64,000 bases of DNA, from positions 992,001-1,056,000 of the forward strand of contig NZ_VFOW01000001.1 of the NCBI RefSeq assembly GCF_006716355.1, read 5' to 3'. The position numbers were made by a program, and so were the translations under genes. Numbering within the stretch: position 1 is the stretch's first letter; each line of letters opens with the position of its first letter. This document shows, piece by piece, positions 8,602-17,598 of the stretch. The notes below the pieces were generated by a model that saw only the letters and a list, made by a program, of their open reading frames with translations, was not told the origin of the DNA and made no database searches. Source of the DNA: Stackebrandtia endophytica. Its GTDB lineage: Bacteria > Actinomycetota > Actinomycetes > Mycobacteriales > Micromonosporaceae.

Positions 8602-8610
8602 GGAGAAGTC

Positions 8611-9522
8611 GTGAGTGGCATCCTGAAGCGCCGCCGCCCGGTCGGACACTGGCGCGACCTGGCGGGCTTCCAGTCGTATCGAGTCGCCTACGACGAGGTG
8701 CTGTCCGGCATCGCCCCGCCCACCCGCCGGCTCGACATCGCCACCGATTTCGGCAGTGTCCGGGTCTACGAATGGACCACACCGGAGACGGCGGCCCGGC
8801 CACCCGTGCTCCTGCTGCCGGGTGTCCGATCAGGCGCACCGATGTGGACGGAGAACCTTCCTCACTGGATCAATCGGCGCACCGTCTACGCCATGGACGC
8901 CATCGGAGACGCCGGTATGTCCACGCAATCGGTTCCGTTCGCATCGTTCGACGACCAAGCCGCATGGGTCGAGCAGCTGCTCGGCGCTCTCGGCATCGAC
9001 CGCATACACGTCGTGGGGCATTCGTTCGGTGGAGCCATCGGCGCCACCCACGCCCTACGCCATCCCAGCCGAGTCGCATCCCTGACGCTGCTCGAACCGG
9101 TGATCGTCCTGCATGGACTTCCTGCGTCGATGTACCTGTGGGCGGCACTGCTGGTACTCCCCCTTCCGCAATCGTGGAAGGATCTCGGACTCGCCAGAAT
9201 CGGCGGCGTCTCGATCGAGGAGATACGCGAACGTACTCCCCTGTCGGAGATGATCGACAGAGCCGCGGACAGTTTCGGCGCGGTCAACGTGAGGCCACGC
9301 ACCTTCAGCGACGACGAATGGCGGTCGCTGTCGATGCCGGTGCGAATCGATCTCGCCGCAACAAGCTCCATGGCCGGCGGAGACAAGGCGGCCGAACGGG
9401 CCCGTCGGCTGGGGAAGGACCCGGTGACCGTCTGGCCCGAAACCACCCACTCCCTCCCCATGCAGGCCGCGGAGCCACTCGGCCCCGAGCTGGAGCGCTA
9501 TTGGACCGCCCACGATCGGTGA
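8611..9522 (+). CDS. Alpha/beta-fold hydrolase
   Basis: This 303-residue cytoplasmic hydrolase has the nucleophile elbow GHSFGG (Ser at about residue 138), an oxyanion region LLLPGVRSGAP, and the late catalytic-His region PVTVWPETTHSLP. The GTG start is preceded by GGAGAA. It probably hydrolyses an ester or lactone that also acts as, or resembles, the effector of the divergent TetR protein; this is inference from the twin operators. Confidence 0.85.
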   Translation: MSGILKRRRPVGHWRDLAGFQSYRVAYDEVLSGIAPPTRRLDIATDFGSVRVYEWTTPETAARPPVLLLPGVRSGAPMWTENLPHWINRRTVYAMDAIGDAGMSTQSVPFASFDDQAAWVEQLLGALGIDRIHVVGHSFGGAIGATHALRHPSRVASLTLLEPVIVLHGLPASMYLWAALLVLPLPQSWKDLGLARIGGVSIEEIRERTPLSEMIDRAADSFGAVNVRPRTFSDDEWRSLSMPVRIDLAATSSMAGGDKAAERARRLGKDPVTVWPETTHSLPMQAAEPLGPELERYWTAHDR

Positions 9523-9582
9523 GACGAACAGAATCGATTGCTAGGAGCTGATCCGCGGCACCACCGGCGCGGGGCTAACGGG

Positions 9583-9840
9583 TCACGGCGCCACCCGGTC
9601 ACGGGGGCGCTTCCGATGAGAAAGGACCTCGGGCGTCCCGTCGGCGACCTTGATGGCGGTCTCGTCGTCGAGGACGTATGCCGGGCCCCCGCCGCCCAGC
9701 GTCTCACATGGTCCACAGTGTTCTCCGGCATGTGTCCACGGCGCCAGCGCGGCCGGAAAGTCACCACAGAGCGTCTCGTCGCCTCCCGAAACCGGAGTCC
9801 AGGCGACGAACTCTCGTCCGATGCGAGGCCTCATCACCAT
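9583..9840 (-). CDS. Hypothetical 85-residue protein
   Basis: The ATG at 9840 has a very strong ribosome-binding site (GGGGGGAG, 1 base from the codon with the G-run extending upstream). The product is a compact 85-residue protein with three Cys (one isolated, then a CGPC pair), an N-terminal MVMRPRIGREFVAW, an acidic middle part and a basic tail (SHRKRPRDR). No membrane helix or signal is seen and I do not recognise the family. The CGPC pair could be a redox or metal motif. Codon use looks genuine, but the gene sits alone, convergent with the hydrolase. Confidence 0.45.
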   Translation of the reverse strand: MVMRPRIGREFVAWTPVSGGDETLCGDFPAALAPWTHAGEHCGPCETLGGGGPAYVLDDETAIKVADGTPEVLSHRKRPRDRVAP

Positions 9841-10098
9841 GCTCCCCCCAGACCGTGTCGGGCAACAACAGAAGGTCCGCCGGCCCCCGACTCGCGAACC
9901 CAACGGCACATAGTCGACCAGCAGGGGCATCCGCCTCTCGAACCCACGGGACCAGCAGCCCGAGTGGAGCCATCAACTCCAACAACCCCGTTGTTCCCGC
10001 CCAGATCGCACATGGGCGCCGGCGCCCACCGAATGCCACTCCCCCAGCGGAGTCGGCGGTGAATCCGGTCGCGCCGGACTGCACCGCCGACGTTTCAC

Positions 10099-10269
10099 CT
10101 ACCTACAGGTGGGGTGATTCGCGCAGTACCAACGTCCGGTGTCGCAGATGTAACGACCCACATTGAAATCGCAGCAGCCGTCGAGGCGACAGGTGGCCGC
10201 GGCCGCCTTCGTCGAGGGAGCGAGAACGTTGAGCATGCGGTCGCCGATGGAATTCATCAGTTTGATCAT
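10099..10269 (-). CDS. Short Cys-rich peptide (56 aa), possible secreted or modified peptide precursor
   Basis: The ATG at 10269 has a GAAGG ribosome-binding site and a near-consensus promoter upstream. The peptide divides in two. An N-terminal 26-residue helix-prone half (MIKLMNSIGDRMLNVLAPST, then KAAAAT) carries no Cys. A C-terminal 30-residue half has six Cys in the order C-x4-CC-x8-C-x6-C-x5-C, rich in aromatic residues, and ends CR. This leader-plus-core layout resembles precursors of modified peptides or small disulfide-rich peptides, but no modification enzyme is adjacent. The nearest genes are the 85-residue protein downstream and the divergent UvrA-like resistance ATPase. Function is unknown; the gene itself is well supported. 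Confidence 0.65.
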   Translation of the reverse strand: MIKLMNSIGDRMLNVLAPSTKAAAATCRLDGCCDFNVGRYICDTGRWYCANHPTCR

Positions 10270-10303
10270 GGGAGCACCTTCTAATCAGCGGGCAGTTGGC
10301 CCG

Positions 10304-10332
10304 ATGGTATTGATGCCATCGATGCATGTCAA
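10304..10332 (-). promoter_or_regulatory. Sigma70-type promoter of the Cys-rich peptide gene
   Basis: Read on the minus strand, TTGACA (10327-10332) is followed after 17 bases by TACCAT (10304-10309). The expected start point is about 28 bases before the peptide's ATG. The local DNA is AT-richer than its surroundings. Confidence 0.6.
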
Positions 10333-10635
10333 TCTTTACTGAATTCGTAACCCAAAGTCGACCGGCCACGCCGACGCGGATCCCGTGGATCAGGACAGAC
10401 GACGGCACGAGGGCAGATTCATCGCGAATGCCCATCGAATCCGGGACGACAGAGGTCGGGGCGACCACCATGAACGTCGCCCCGACGACCTGGTCACCGC
10501 ACTGAACGCCGGGGGCCGATTCCACCACGCTCCACGTGCCGGTCGGCCACTACCGCGCTACGAGACGGCAAACCGGACACGGTGCTGACGCGGTATCGAC
10601 GGCGGCTGTCCGGAATGTCCATTAGCGTGCACGCT
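10333..10635. other. Intergenic region upstream of the UvrA-like gene
   Basis: No gene is supported. It should contain the plus-strand promoter of the UvrA-like ATPase. In-frame ATGs at 10615 and 10636 are both without a good ribosome-binding site, so a leaderless transcript is possible. Confidence 0.4.
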
Positions 10636-13167
10636 ATGACACGACCGCACCACGGACACCCGCCGGAGCATGCCGACTCGACGACGCAGGCCCACCCCGA
10701 CCGGATTCGTGTCCGAGGCGCGCGAGTGCACAACCTTCGAGACGTCGACGTGGAGATTCCGCTGCGTGCACTGGTCGGCATCGCGGGATTGTCCGGGTCG
10801 GGCAAGTCGTCACTGGCGCTGGGCGTCCTATACGCCGAGGGCTCTCGCCGATACATCGAAGCCCTGTCGACCTACACCCGGCGCCGGATGGCCCAGGCAC
10901 CTCGCGCCGCGGTGGACACGGTGGAACACGTGCCGGCGGCGCTGGCGCTGCGACAACGCCCCGGCGTTCCCGGCGTCCGTTCCACGTTCGGAACCTCCAG
11001 CGAACTGCTGAACGTGTTGCGGCTGATGTTCTCCCGGTTGTCCTCACACCTATGTCCCAACGGGCACCGGGTCCCACCCACGATGGATGTCGCGGCAGAG
11101 GTCGCCTTCACCTGTCCGGTGTGCGGAGCGGAGGTTCACCCGCCCAGTGCCGAGCAGCTCTCGTTCAACTCCACCGGAGCCTGCCCCACCTGCGAGGGCA
11201 CCGGCGTGGTCCGCACGGTGGACGACACGACACTGGTTCCCGACCCCACCAAGAGCCTCGAAGCCGGAGCGGTCGCGCCCTGGCAGATGTTCGGGTTCAA
11301 CGTGCAGCCCGACATCGCCCGCGAGTTCGGAGTCCGCACGGATGTGCCCTGGCGGGACCTCACCGACGGCGAGCGAGAGATCGTCCTGGCAGGTCCCGAG
11401 GAGAAGAAGCGCATCACGGTCACCAGCAAGAAGGGCATCCACGAACTCGATTTCACGTTCCGCAACGCTCGGCTCACCGTCACCGAGGAACTCAAGCGCG
11501 CCGACACCGACAAGCGACTCGCCAAGGTCAGCCGGTTCCTCACCGAGGGCACCTGCCCGGATTGCCGGGGAACCCGACTCGCTCCGGCGGCCCGAGCACC
11601 CAGAATCGGCGAGGACAACCTGGCCGATGTCACGGCCATGACGTTGGAGGAGGTGCTCGCGTGGGTGCCCGATGTCGCGGAGACACTGCCCACCGACATG
11701 CGGGCCATGGCCCGGTCGCTGGCGGATACGTTGATCGGCATGGCCCAGCGCCTCATCGACCTCGGGCTGGGGTATCTGGCGTTGGATCGCGCCGGATCGA
11801 CCTTGTCCACCGGGGAGCGACAACGGGCGCAACTGGCTCGGGCCGTTCGTAACCGCACCACTGGTGTCCTCTATGTCCTCGACGAACCGTCCATCGGACT
11901 TCATCCCGCCAATGTGGACGGCCTCCTCGGAGTGATGCGCGACCTGCTGGCCGATGGCAACTCCGTGGTCTTCGTCGACCACGACGTTCAGATACTGCGC
12001 GAGGCCGACTGGTTGATCGAAATAGGACCGGGTTCGGGTGCCGAAGGGGGCACCGTCATCGCCGAAGCCGCACCGGATGCCCTCGCGCAGGTGCCCGAAT
12101 CGTTGATCGCCGCCTTCCTCACCGGCGAGGAGCCCGTCGTCGTCCGCGAACGCGTCGAACCGTCCATCATGTTCGAGCGAGGCGTGATCCGCCTCGCGAC
12201 CGCCGCGATCCACACCGTGCATCCGTTGGAGGTGGAGTTTCCGCTGGGCCGGATGATCGCGGTGACCGGGGTGTCGGGGTCGGGGAAGACCACCATGGTG
12301 CTGGAGTCGCTGGTTCCCGCGATCTCGTCGGCCACGTCGACTCCCGCTCAGGTTCGACGGTTGGACGCACCCGACGGCATCACCGTTCGCGTCGTCGACG
12401 CGACGCCGATCGGCATCAACATTCGCTCCACGGTGGCCACGTACTCCGGTGTCATGGACGAGTTGCGCAAGGCCTACGCCAGCACCGACCGGGCTCGCCG
12501 AGACGGGTTGACGGCGTCCGATTTCTCGTACAACACCGGGTCGCTGGCCTGCCCACGCTGTGGTGGAGCCGGAGAGATCTCCCTGGACGTCCAGTTCCTT
12601 CCCGACGTCGACATCATCTGTCCCGACTGCGACGGCAGTCGCTTCGCCCCCGCCGCCGACGACTATCGACGAGATGACATCTCGCTGCCGGATCTGTTGC
12701 GCCACACCGTCCGTGAGGCTCTGGACGTCACCGTGGACCTGTCGCGGGTCCACAAGCGTTTGACCGCTTTGGACGACCTGGGGCTGGGGTACCTCACGCT
12801 CGGCGAGGCCACTCCCGCGCTGTCGGGTGGTGAGGCTCAGCGATTGAAACTGGTGAACCAGATGCACCGGGATCAGACCGATTCCGTGTTCGTGCTCGAC
12901 GAACCGAGCGTTGGCCTCCACCCGCTCGATGTACGAACCCTCCTGAACGTCCTGCAACGACTGATCGACCGCAGTGCCACCGTCGTCGTGATCGAGCACG
13001 ACCTCGACCTGATCGCCAACGCCGACTACGTGATCGACATGGGCCCCGGCGGCGGCGAGGACGGCGGCCGGATCATCGCCACCGGCACCCCGGTCGAGAT
13101 CGCCGGCGATTCGTCCTCAATCACCGGACGCTATCTCGCCGAGCACCTCGGGCGCGACCCGCGATGA
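10636..13167 (+). CDS. UvrA-like ABC ATPase, drug-resistance type (DrrC-like)
   Basis: This is a tandem ABC ATPase of about 843 residues with UvrA architecture. It has Walker A GLSGSGKSS, a CxxC...CxxC zinc module, LSTGERQRAQLARAV and an ABC Walker B (LYVLDEPSIGLHP). A second Walker A (GVSGSGKTT), a second CxxC...CxxC pair, LSGGEAQRLKLV and FVLDEPSVGLHP follow. It is shorter than repair UvrA (about 950) and lacks most of the UvrB-binding/insertion region, as in the DrrC-type proteins that protect DNA in antibiotic producers. It probably displaces DNA-bound drugs. It stands alone, divergent from the Cys-rich peptide gene. Starts at 10582 (GTG) or 10615 are alternatives. Confidence 0.85.
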   Translation: MTRPHHGHPPEHADSTTQAHPDRIRVRGARVHNLRDVDVEIPLRALVGIAGLSGSGKSSLALGVLYAEGSRRYIEALSTYTRRRMAQAPRAAVDTVEHVPAALALRQRPGVPGVRSTFGTSSELLNVLRLMFSRLSSHLCPNGHRVPPTMDVAAEVAFTCPVCGAEVHPPSAEQLSFNSTGACPTCEGTGVVRTVDDTTLVPDPTKSLEAGAVAPWQMFGFNVQPDIAREFGVRTDVPWRDLTDGEREIVLAGPEEKKRITVTSKKGIHELDFTFRNARLTVTEELKRADTDKRLAKVSRFLTEGTCPDCRGTRLAPAARAPRIGEDNLADVTAMTLEEVLAWVPDVAETLPTDMRAMARSLADTLIGMAQRLIDLGLGYLALDRAGSTLSTGERQRAQLARAVRNRTTGVLYVLDEPSIGLHPANVDGLLGVMRDLLADGNSVVFVDHDVQILREADWLIEIGPGSGAEGGTVIAEAAPDALAQVPESLIAAFLTGEEPVVVRERVEPSIMFERGVIRLATAAIHTVHPLEVEFPLGRMIAVTGVSGSGKTTMVLESLVPAISSATSTPAQVRRLDAPDGITVRVVDATPIGINIRSTVATYSGVMDELRKAYASTDRARRDGLTASDFSYNTGSLACPRCGGAGEISLDVQFLPDVDIICPDCDGSRFAPAADDYRRDDISLPDLLRHTVREALDVTVDLSRVHKRLTALDDLGLGYLTLGEATPALSGGEAQRLKLVNQMHRDQTDSVFVLDEPSVGLHPLDVRTLLNVLQRLIDRSATVVVIEHDLDLIANADYVIDMGPGGGEDGGRIIATGTPVEIAGDSSSITGRYLAEHLGRDPR

Positions 13168-13230
13168 GCAACACGGATGAGCACCCTCTGGACGAATCGC
13201 CCTGGCCGTGGGAATCAGGATCCCATCACC

Positions 13231-14058
13231 TCACACCGGCACGCCCAGATTGGTGTAGGCGAGATAACCGGTGTCGGTGGGTTCCGTGGTGAGCAGCCCT
13301 GAAGCGTCGTAGATGCCGTCGTCGTCGTTACGGCGATCCCGGCCCGGGTGGGCGGTGTACGGTTCGGTCGAGTACACCTCGTCGTTGACGGTGTCGTCGA
13401 AGTAGAGCTGACTGGTGAGCACGCTCGTCCGGTCGATGTGGACCTTCAAATGAATGTGGACGGTCCTTCCGGTGTACCAACCCGGCCAGATCGTGAGGAA
13501 GCGGACGAGGCCGTCGGCGTCGGCCACCTGGGCACCGCGCAGGTAGGTGCCGTCATCGGTTGGTCGACTTTCCTGTTCTCCTCGGCTGTACTCGCCGTCG
13601 GATGTGTCGGTCTGCCCCGAACCGGAGCCTCCTCGGGACGCGTCCTCGTAGCCGGAGTAGATGCCTGCGGCATCACAGTGCCAGATCTCGACGACACTGT
13701 CGGGTATCGGGCGACATTGCCGGTCGTAGACGCGCAATGCCACCTGCAGCTCGGTTCCAGGGCGTTCGTCGCGGATGTCGCTGCGGATGGAGTCGACGTC
13801 GAACCAGTACGGCCCCTGGGTCTCCTCACTCGTCAGTTGACAGGATCCGACCCGATCGAGCTTCGCCAGCAGATCCGCGGTGGCGTCCGGTGACGCACTC
13901 GGCCCGGGAGCCGACGGTGATCCACTGGGATCGGCCGAATCCGGCGACTCTTCTGCGGAGCAGGCGGCCAGTAGCGCGCCCAACCCGATGACGCCTCCGG
14001 TTGCCAGAGCTCGCCGCCGACTGACGCGAAGACGACCGGCTCGAACATCCTCATGCAT
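13231..14058 (-). CDS. Tat-exported lipoprotein of the intradiol ring-cleavage dioxygenase fold
   Basis: A VSRRRALATGG twin-arginine motif and an LLAAC lipobox (residues about 17-33) place this 275-residue protein on the outer face of the membrane. A Ser/Pro/Asp linker follows. The catalytic domain shows the iron-ligand pattern of intradiol dioxygenases: Tyr in GPYWFD, a CDAAGIYSGY segment, Tyr in WPGWYTGRTVHIH, and the paired His. Secreted members act on catechols or quinone-like compounds; the substrate here is unknown. The start is placed at 14058 because GGGAGGTGGG precedes it; an ATG 13 codons upstream is less likely. Confidence 0.82.
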   Translation of the reverse strand: MHEDVRAGRLRVSRRRALATGGVIGLGALLAACSAEESPDSADPSGSPSAPGPSASPDATADLLAKLDRVGSCQLTSEETQGPYWFDVDSIRSDIRDERPGTELQVALRVYDRQCRPIPDSVVEIWHCDAAGIYSGYEDASRGGSGSGQTDTSDGEYSRGEQESRPTDDGTYLRGAQVADADGLVRFLTIWPGWYTGRTVHIHLKVHIDRTSVLTSQLYFDDTVNDEVYSTEPYTAHPGRDRRNDDDGIYDASGLLTTEPTDTGYLAYTNLGVPV

Positions 14059-14387
14059 GCGTAGATCCCACCTCCCATGGCTGCGACCTCGAAACATACC
14101 TCAACCGAGGAACGCCATCAACGCTTTGACATCCCAGATTGATCTCCAGTGTCGATACGAATGTCGAGATGGAGGCGATTCAAGCGATCGATCATCGACC
14201 CCTCAAGGAAGTCATTCCCCATATCGGTAACCCAGATTCGCCGCAGGTCCGGCCGACGGCCCGCATCGCCGCACTCCAGTTCGGCCACCGATCCCGCTAC
14301 CATCACCGAAAATGATCACCCTCCATGACCATCCGCCGCCACGCCGGGTGACCTTCGTGGTGCTCGGCCCGATGGGAAGGGGCCGCC
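14059..14387. other. Intergenic region between divergent dioxygenase and LAL regulator
   Basis: No gene, tRNA or clear terminator is seen. It must hold both divergent promoters. The GGGAAGGGG just before 14388 serves as the regulator's ribosome-binding site. Confidence 0.5.
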
Positions 14388-17387
14388 TTGCGCCCATCGA
14401 AGCGAACCGATCCACGCCTCCCCCACCAGATCAGTGCGACGACACCACTCATAGGACGTCGCAACACCATCGACACGTTGAGCACGGCACTACAGCGCGG
14501 TTCCTCCCTGATCACGATCGAAGGCGACGCGGGCGTCGGGAAGAGCCGCCTACTGAGAGAAACGTTGTCCACTCTCGATGGTGACCCGCGACGTCAGCTG
14601 ATCGCGACCTGCCCGGCGGTGGTCGAACCGTTCCCGCTGGGAGCGATCGTGGACGGAGTCCGGCGGCAGCGTCCCGACGTCGCCGATCTCGACCTGAGTC
14701 CGCTGGGCGGGGCACTCCGCCCCCTCTATCCCGAGTGGACCGATGTCCTCCCGCAGGCGCCGGAACCACTGTACGACCCTCGGGCGACACGGCACCGCCT
14801 GTACCGGGCGCTGTCGGAACTGATCGAACGGATGGGGGTCGACGTCCTCGTCGTCGAAGACGTCCACTGGGCGGACACGGCCACATTGGAGTGGCTGATC
14901 ATGTTGGCGACCGATGAACCGGCCGCCGACCACCGGTTGTCGATCGTCGTGTCCTATCGCCCCTGGGAAGTGCCCGCCGATTCACTGCTGCCGAGGCTCA
15001 CCACCCGGACTGCGCCCGGGGTGTCCCGGTCGCGAATCGGGTTGGAACCGTTGAATCCGGGACAGATCCGCGAGCTTGTTTCGGCGGTCTACCAGGTGGA
15101 GGTCTCGGAGCAGTTCGCCGTGTTCCTGCACTCGGTGACCGACGGTATCCCGTTGGTGGTCGAGGAGTATCTGCTGTTGCTGGAGGATCGGGACGACATC
15201 CGCCACGACGGTGACCGGTGGATCCGGCGGGCGTTGACCGAACTCGACGTTCCCCCGACGGTCCGGGAATCGGTGCTGGAACGGGTACACCGACTAACCG
15301 ACGGCACCCGACGGCTCCTCGAATCCGCCAGCGTCTATGCCGCACCGATCGATGCGACGACCCTGGCGCGGATGGCCGAATTGCCTCCGGAGACGGTCCG
15401 CACGGGCCTGGCCGAAGCCCTCAACTCGGGCTTGCTGCGGGAGACCTCGGCGGGCCGGTTCTCCTTCCGGCACAATCTCGACGCTCAAGCCATCGGCGAG
15501 ACCATGCCGATCTCGGAGCGGCGACGTCTTCACGAACACGCCGCCGATGCGCTACGTGCCGACGCGCATCCGCCGGTGGCGCGACTGGCGCATCACCTCC
15601 GCGAAGCGGGGAACATCGATCTGTGGTGCGAGTATGCCGAAACCAGCGCCGACCTGGCGCTGCAATCGGGCGACGACCGCACCGCCGTGGAGACGCTCTT
15701 GCAGGTCATGACGTCGACCGACCACCCGATCGAGCGGTCGGCCCAGTTGGCTCGAAAGCTGGGAGACGCCGCGTTCTTCGGCATGGGGTCGCTGGGTGAT
15801 CTCGGTGAGCCGGTGGTGCAGGTGCTTCGTCGGGTACTCGAATCCCCCGACATCACCGCGACCGATCGTGGGGAACTGCGGCTGCTTCTGGGCCGGATGT
15901 CCTGGGAGTTGGGTGATCGCCGGGCCGCCTTCGCGCTGTGGGAACTCGCGGTGTCCGATCTGGATCAACGTCCCGCTTCGGCGCTTAGGGCGATGGCCAA
16001 TATGGCTCTTCCGCTGGTGCCCGATTGGCCCGTGTCTCGTCACCTGTACTGGTTGGAGCGGGCACGCGGCCTGCTGGGCGAGGTCGAGCCCGATGACCTG
16101 CAGGCCTATCAAGACATGCACATGTCCGCGCTGCTTCTCCTCGGCGAGGCCGATGGATGGACGGCGGTGCAGGAGCTGCCCGAAACCGCGTCGAACGCCG
16201 ACGAACGACTGGCTCTCAGCGGAAACGTGGTGAGCGTGATCTGGGCGGTGATGGCCTGGGGTCACATGTCGTACGCACGACGGAGACTGGAGATCGCCGC
16301 CCGGTTCATCGATCCTTCCGAATACTCGAGGCTCGATCTCAAGGTCCAGGCGGCAAGGGCCCGCCTCGACTGGCATCTGGGGAACTGGTCGGGCTTGCAC
16401 GACCGGGTGTCCGCGTTGATCGACAACGACGACGTGGACGCCATCAGTGCCCTGCACGCACGGCAGGTTCGGGCGCTGCTGCGGCTGGCGGTCGACGGGA
16501 CGGCGGCGTTGACGGAGTTGTCCGAAGCCGCCGCCGAACGCGCCAGGACCGGTGTGACCGAACCCGAGGGGGTCGCGGTACACGCGGCGTTGGCACGGCT
16601 GCGCCTGGCCACCGGAGACTGGGCGGGTGCGTTCGCGATCGCCGAACCGGTCGTGACCGGCATTGTCGACAAGGGAGTGTGGTTGTGGATCACCGACATC
16701 GCCCCCGCCTATGTCACCGCGCTGTTGGGAATGGGCGACGTCGACCGAGCCGAGACGTTCGTATCCGCATTCGGTAACGCACTGACCGGCCGCGACCTGC
16801 CGGCCCCGGAGGCGGCGTTGGCGACCTGTCGGGCCTTGCTCGCCCAGGCGACGAACTCGTCGCCGGCGGCCGAGGAGTTCGATTCCGCCGCCAGCAAGTG
16901 GGCGGTCATGTCCCGCTCCTACGATGAACTGCTTTGTCTGGAGGGCAGGGCGACGGCGTTGCTGGCCGGTGGAGACAAGAGCATTGCACTGGAACTGTTG
17001 ACGCGGGTGCAGCAACGGTTGCAGGACTTGGGGGCCCGGTGGGACGCCGACCGGGTGGCCCGGCTGGCACGGGATCACGGTGCCGAGGTCGTTCGCACCT
17101 GGCGCGGTGGACGACGCGGATACGGAAACCGGTTGTCGCCACGGGAGTTGGAGGTCGTTCGACTCGTCGTGCAAGGCACCAGCAACCGCGAGGCGGCGGC
17201 GCTGCTGTTCCTGTCCCCGCGGACCGTCGAGGGCCACGTCAAGTCCGCGATGCGAAAGCTCGGCGTGAAATCACGTACCGCTTTGGCCATCGCCGCAGTC
17301 GAGTCCGGGCAGGTCGCCCCGGGCCGACATCCGGATTTATCACGTAGTCTCCCCGGTCGCTACGTGCCGCGTGAATCGGCAGACTGA
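14388..17387 (+). CDS. LAL-family LuxR transcriptional regulator with N-terminal ATPase
   Basis: A 999-residue regulator. The N-terminal AAA/STAND ATPase has Walker A GDAGVGKSR (46-54) and Walker B VLVVEDVHWAD (about 152-162). A long helical TPR-like sensor region (about 400-850) follows. The C-terminal LuxR helix-turn-helix is LSPRELEVVRLVVQG...NREAAALLFLSPRTVEGHVK (about 916-960). The TTG start has a GGAAGGGG ribosome-binding site. LAL proteins activate pathway-specific promoters after nucleotide and ligand binding. No biosynthetic cluster adjoins it; neighbours are a secreted dioxygenase-fold lipoprotein and a subtilase. Target unknown. Confidence 0.92.
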   Translation: MRPSKRTDPRLPHQISATTPLIGRRNTIDTLSTALQRGSSLITIEGDAGVGKSRLLRETLSTLDGDPRRQLIATCPAVVEPFPLGAIVDGVRRQRPDVADLDLSPLGGALRPLYPEWTDVLPQAPEPLYDPRATRHRLYRALSELIERMGVDVLVVEDVHWADTATLEWLIMLATDEPAADHRLSIVVSYRPWEVPADSLLPRLTTRTAPGVSRSRIGLEPLNPGQIRELVSAVYQVEVSEQFAVFLHSVTDGIPLVVEEYLLLLEDRDDIRHDGDRWIRRALTELDVPPTVRESVLERVHRLTDGTRRLLESASVYAAPIDATTLARMAELPPETVRTGLAEALNSGLLRETSAGRFSFRHNLDAQAIGETMPISERRRLHEHAADALRADAHPPVARLAHHLREAGNIDLWCEYAETSADLALQSGDDRTAVETLLQVMTSTDHPIERSAQLARKLGDAAFFGMGSLGDLGEPVVQVLRRVLESPDITATDRGELRLLLGRMSWELGDRRAAFALWELAVSDLDQRPASALRAMANMALPLVPDWPVSRHLYWLERARGLLGEVEPDDLQAYQDMHMSALLLLGEADGWTAVQELPETASNADERLALSGNVVSVIWAVMAWGHMSYARRRLEIAARFIDPSEYSRLDLKVQAARARLDWHLGNWSGLHDRVSALIDNDDVDAISALHARQVRALLRLAVDGTAALTELSEAAAERARTGVTEPEGVAVHAALARLRLATGDWAGAFAIAEPVVTGIVDKGVWLWITDIAPAYVTALLGMGDVDRAETFVSAFGNALTGRDLPAPEAALATCRALLAQATNSSPAAEEFDSAASKWAVMSRSYDELLCLEGRATALLAGGDKSIALELLTRVQQRLQDLGARWDADRVARLARDHGAEVVRTWRGGRRGYGNRLSPRELEVVRLVVQGTSNREAAALLFLSPRTVEGHVKSAMRKLGVKSRTALAIAAVESGQVAPGRHPDLSRSLPGRYVPRESAD

Positions 17388-17392
17388 CGGGC

Positions 17393-17566
17393 ATGGCGGA
17401 AGAACCGGCTGAAGCAGCTCACGACAGGAAATCACCCACGGATTCGCCGAACGGCACGACGAACCCGGCCGGAACGCATTCGCCTGAATGCCATGTCGAG
17501 TCCCCCACTCGACCCAGTGAGGCCGACGAGCCGAACGACGACGGAAAGCACTACGAACCGTTGTAG
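17393..17566 (+). CDS. Possible small acidic disordered protein (57 aa)
   Basis: The ATG opens a 57-residue frame rich in Glu, Asp, Pro, Ser and Thr (starting MAEEPAEAAHDRKSP), ending 33 bases before the subtilase start. No ribosome-binding site, domain or signal is seen. It may be untranslated leader of the subtilase gene. Confidence 0.2.
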   Translation: MAEEPAEAAHDRKSPTDSPNGTTNPAGTHSPECHVESPTRPSEADEPNDDGKHYEPL

Positions 17567-17598
17567 CCCGCTCGTTACGACCGAAAAGGACAGAGCCC

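Noticed and set aside
9761-10084. Minus-strand frame with a DoxX-like phrase (LLELMAPLGLLVPW)
   Set aside because: The resemblance is short, the frame lacks a ribosome-binding site and DoxX helices do not continue.
11050-12999. 649-codon frame on the minus strand
   Set aside because: It is the antisense shadow of the UvrA-like ATPase, whose own frame carries all ABC motifs; the shadow has no domain.
15552-17237. 561-codon minus-strand frame opposite the LAL regulator
   Set aside because: High-GC antisense artefact: Gly/Arg/Gln-rich, no ribosome-binding site, and the plus strand has a full LAL protein.
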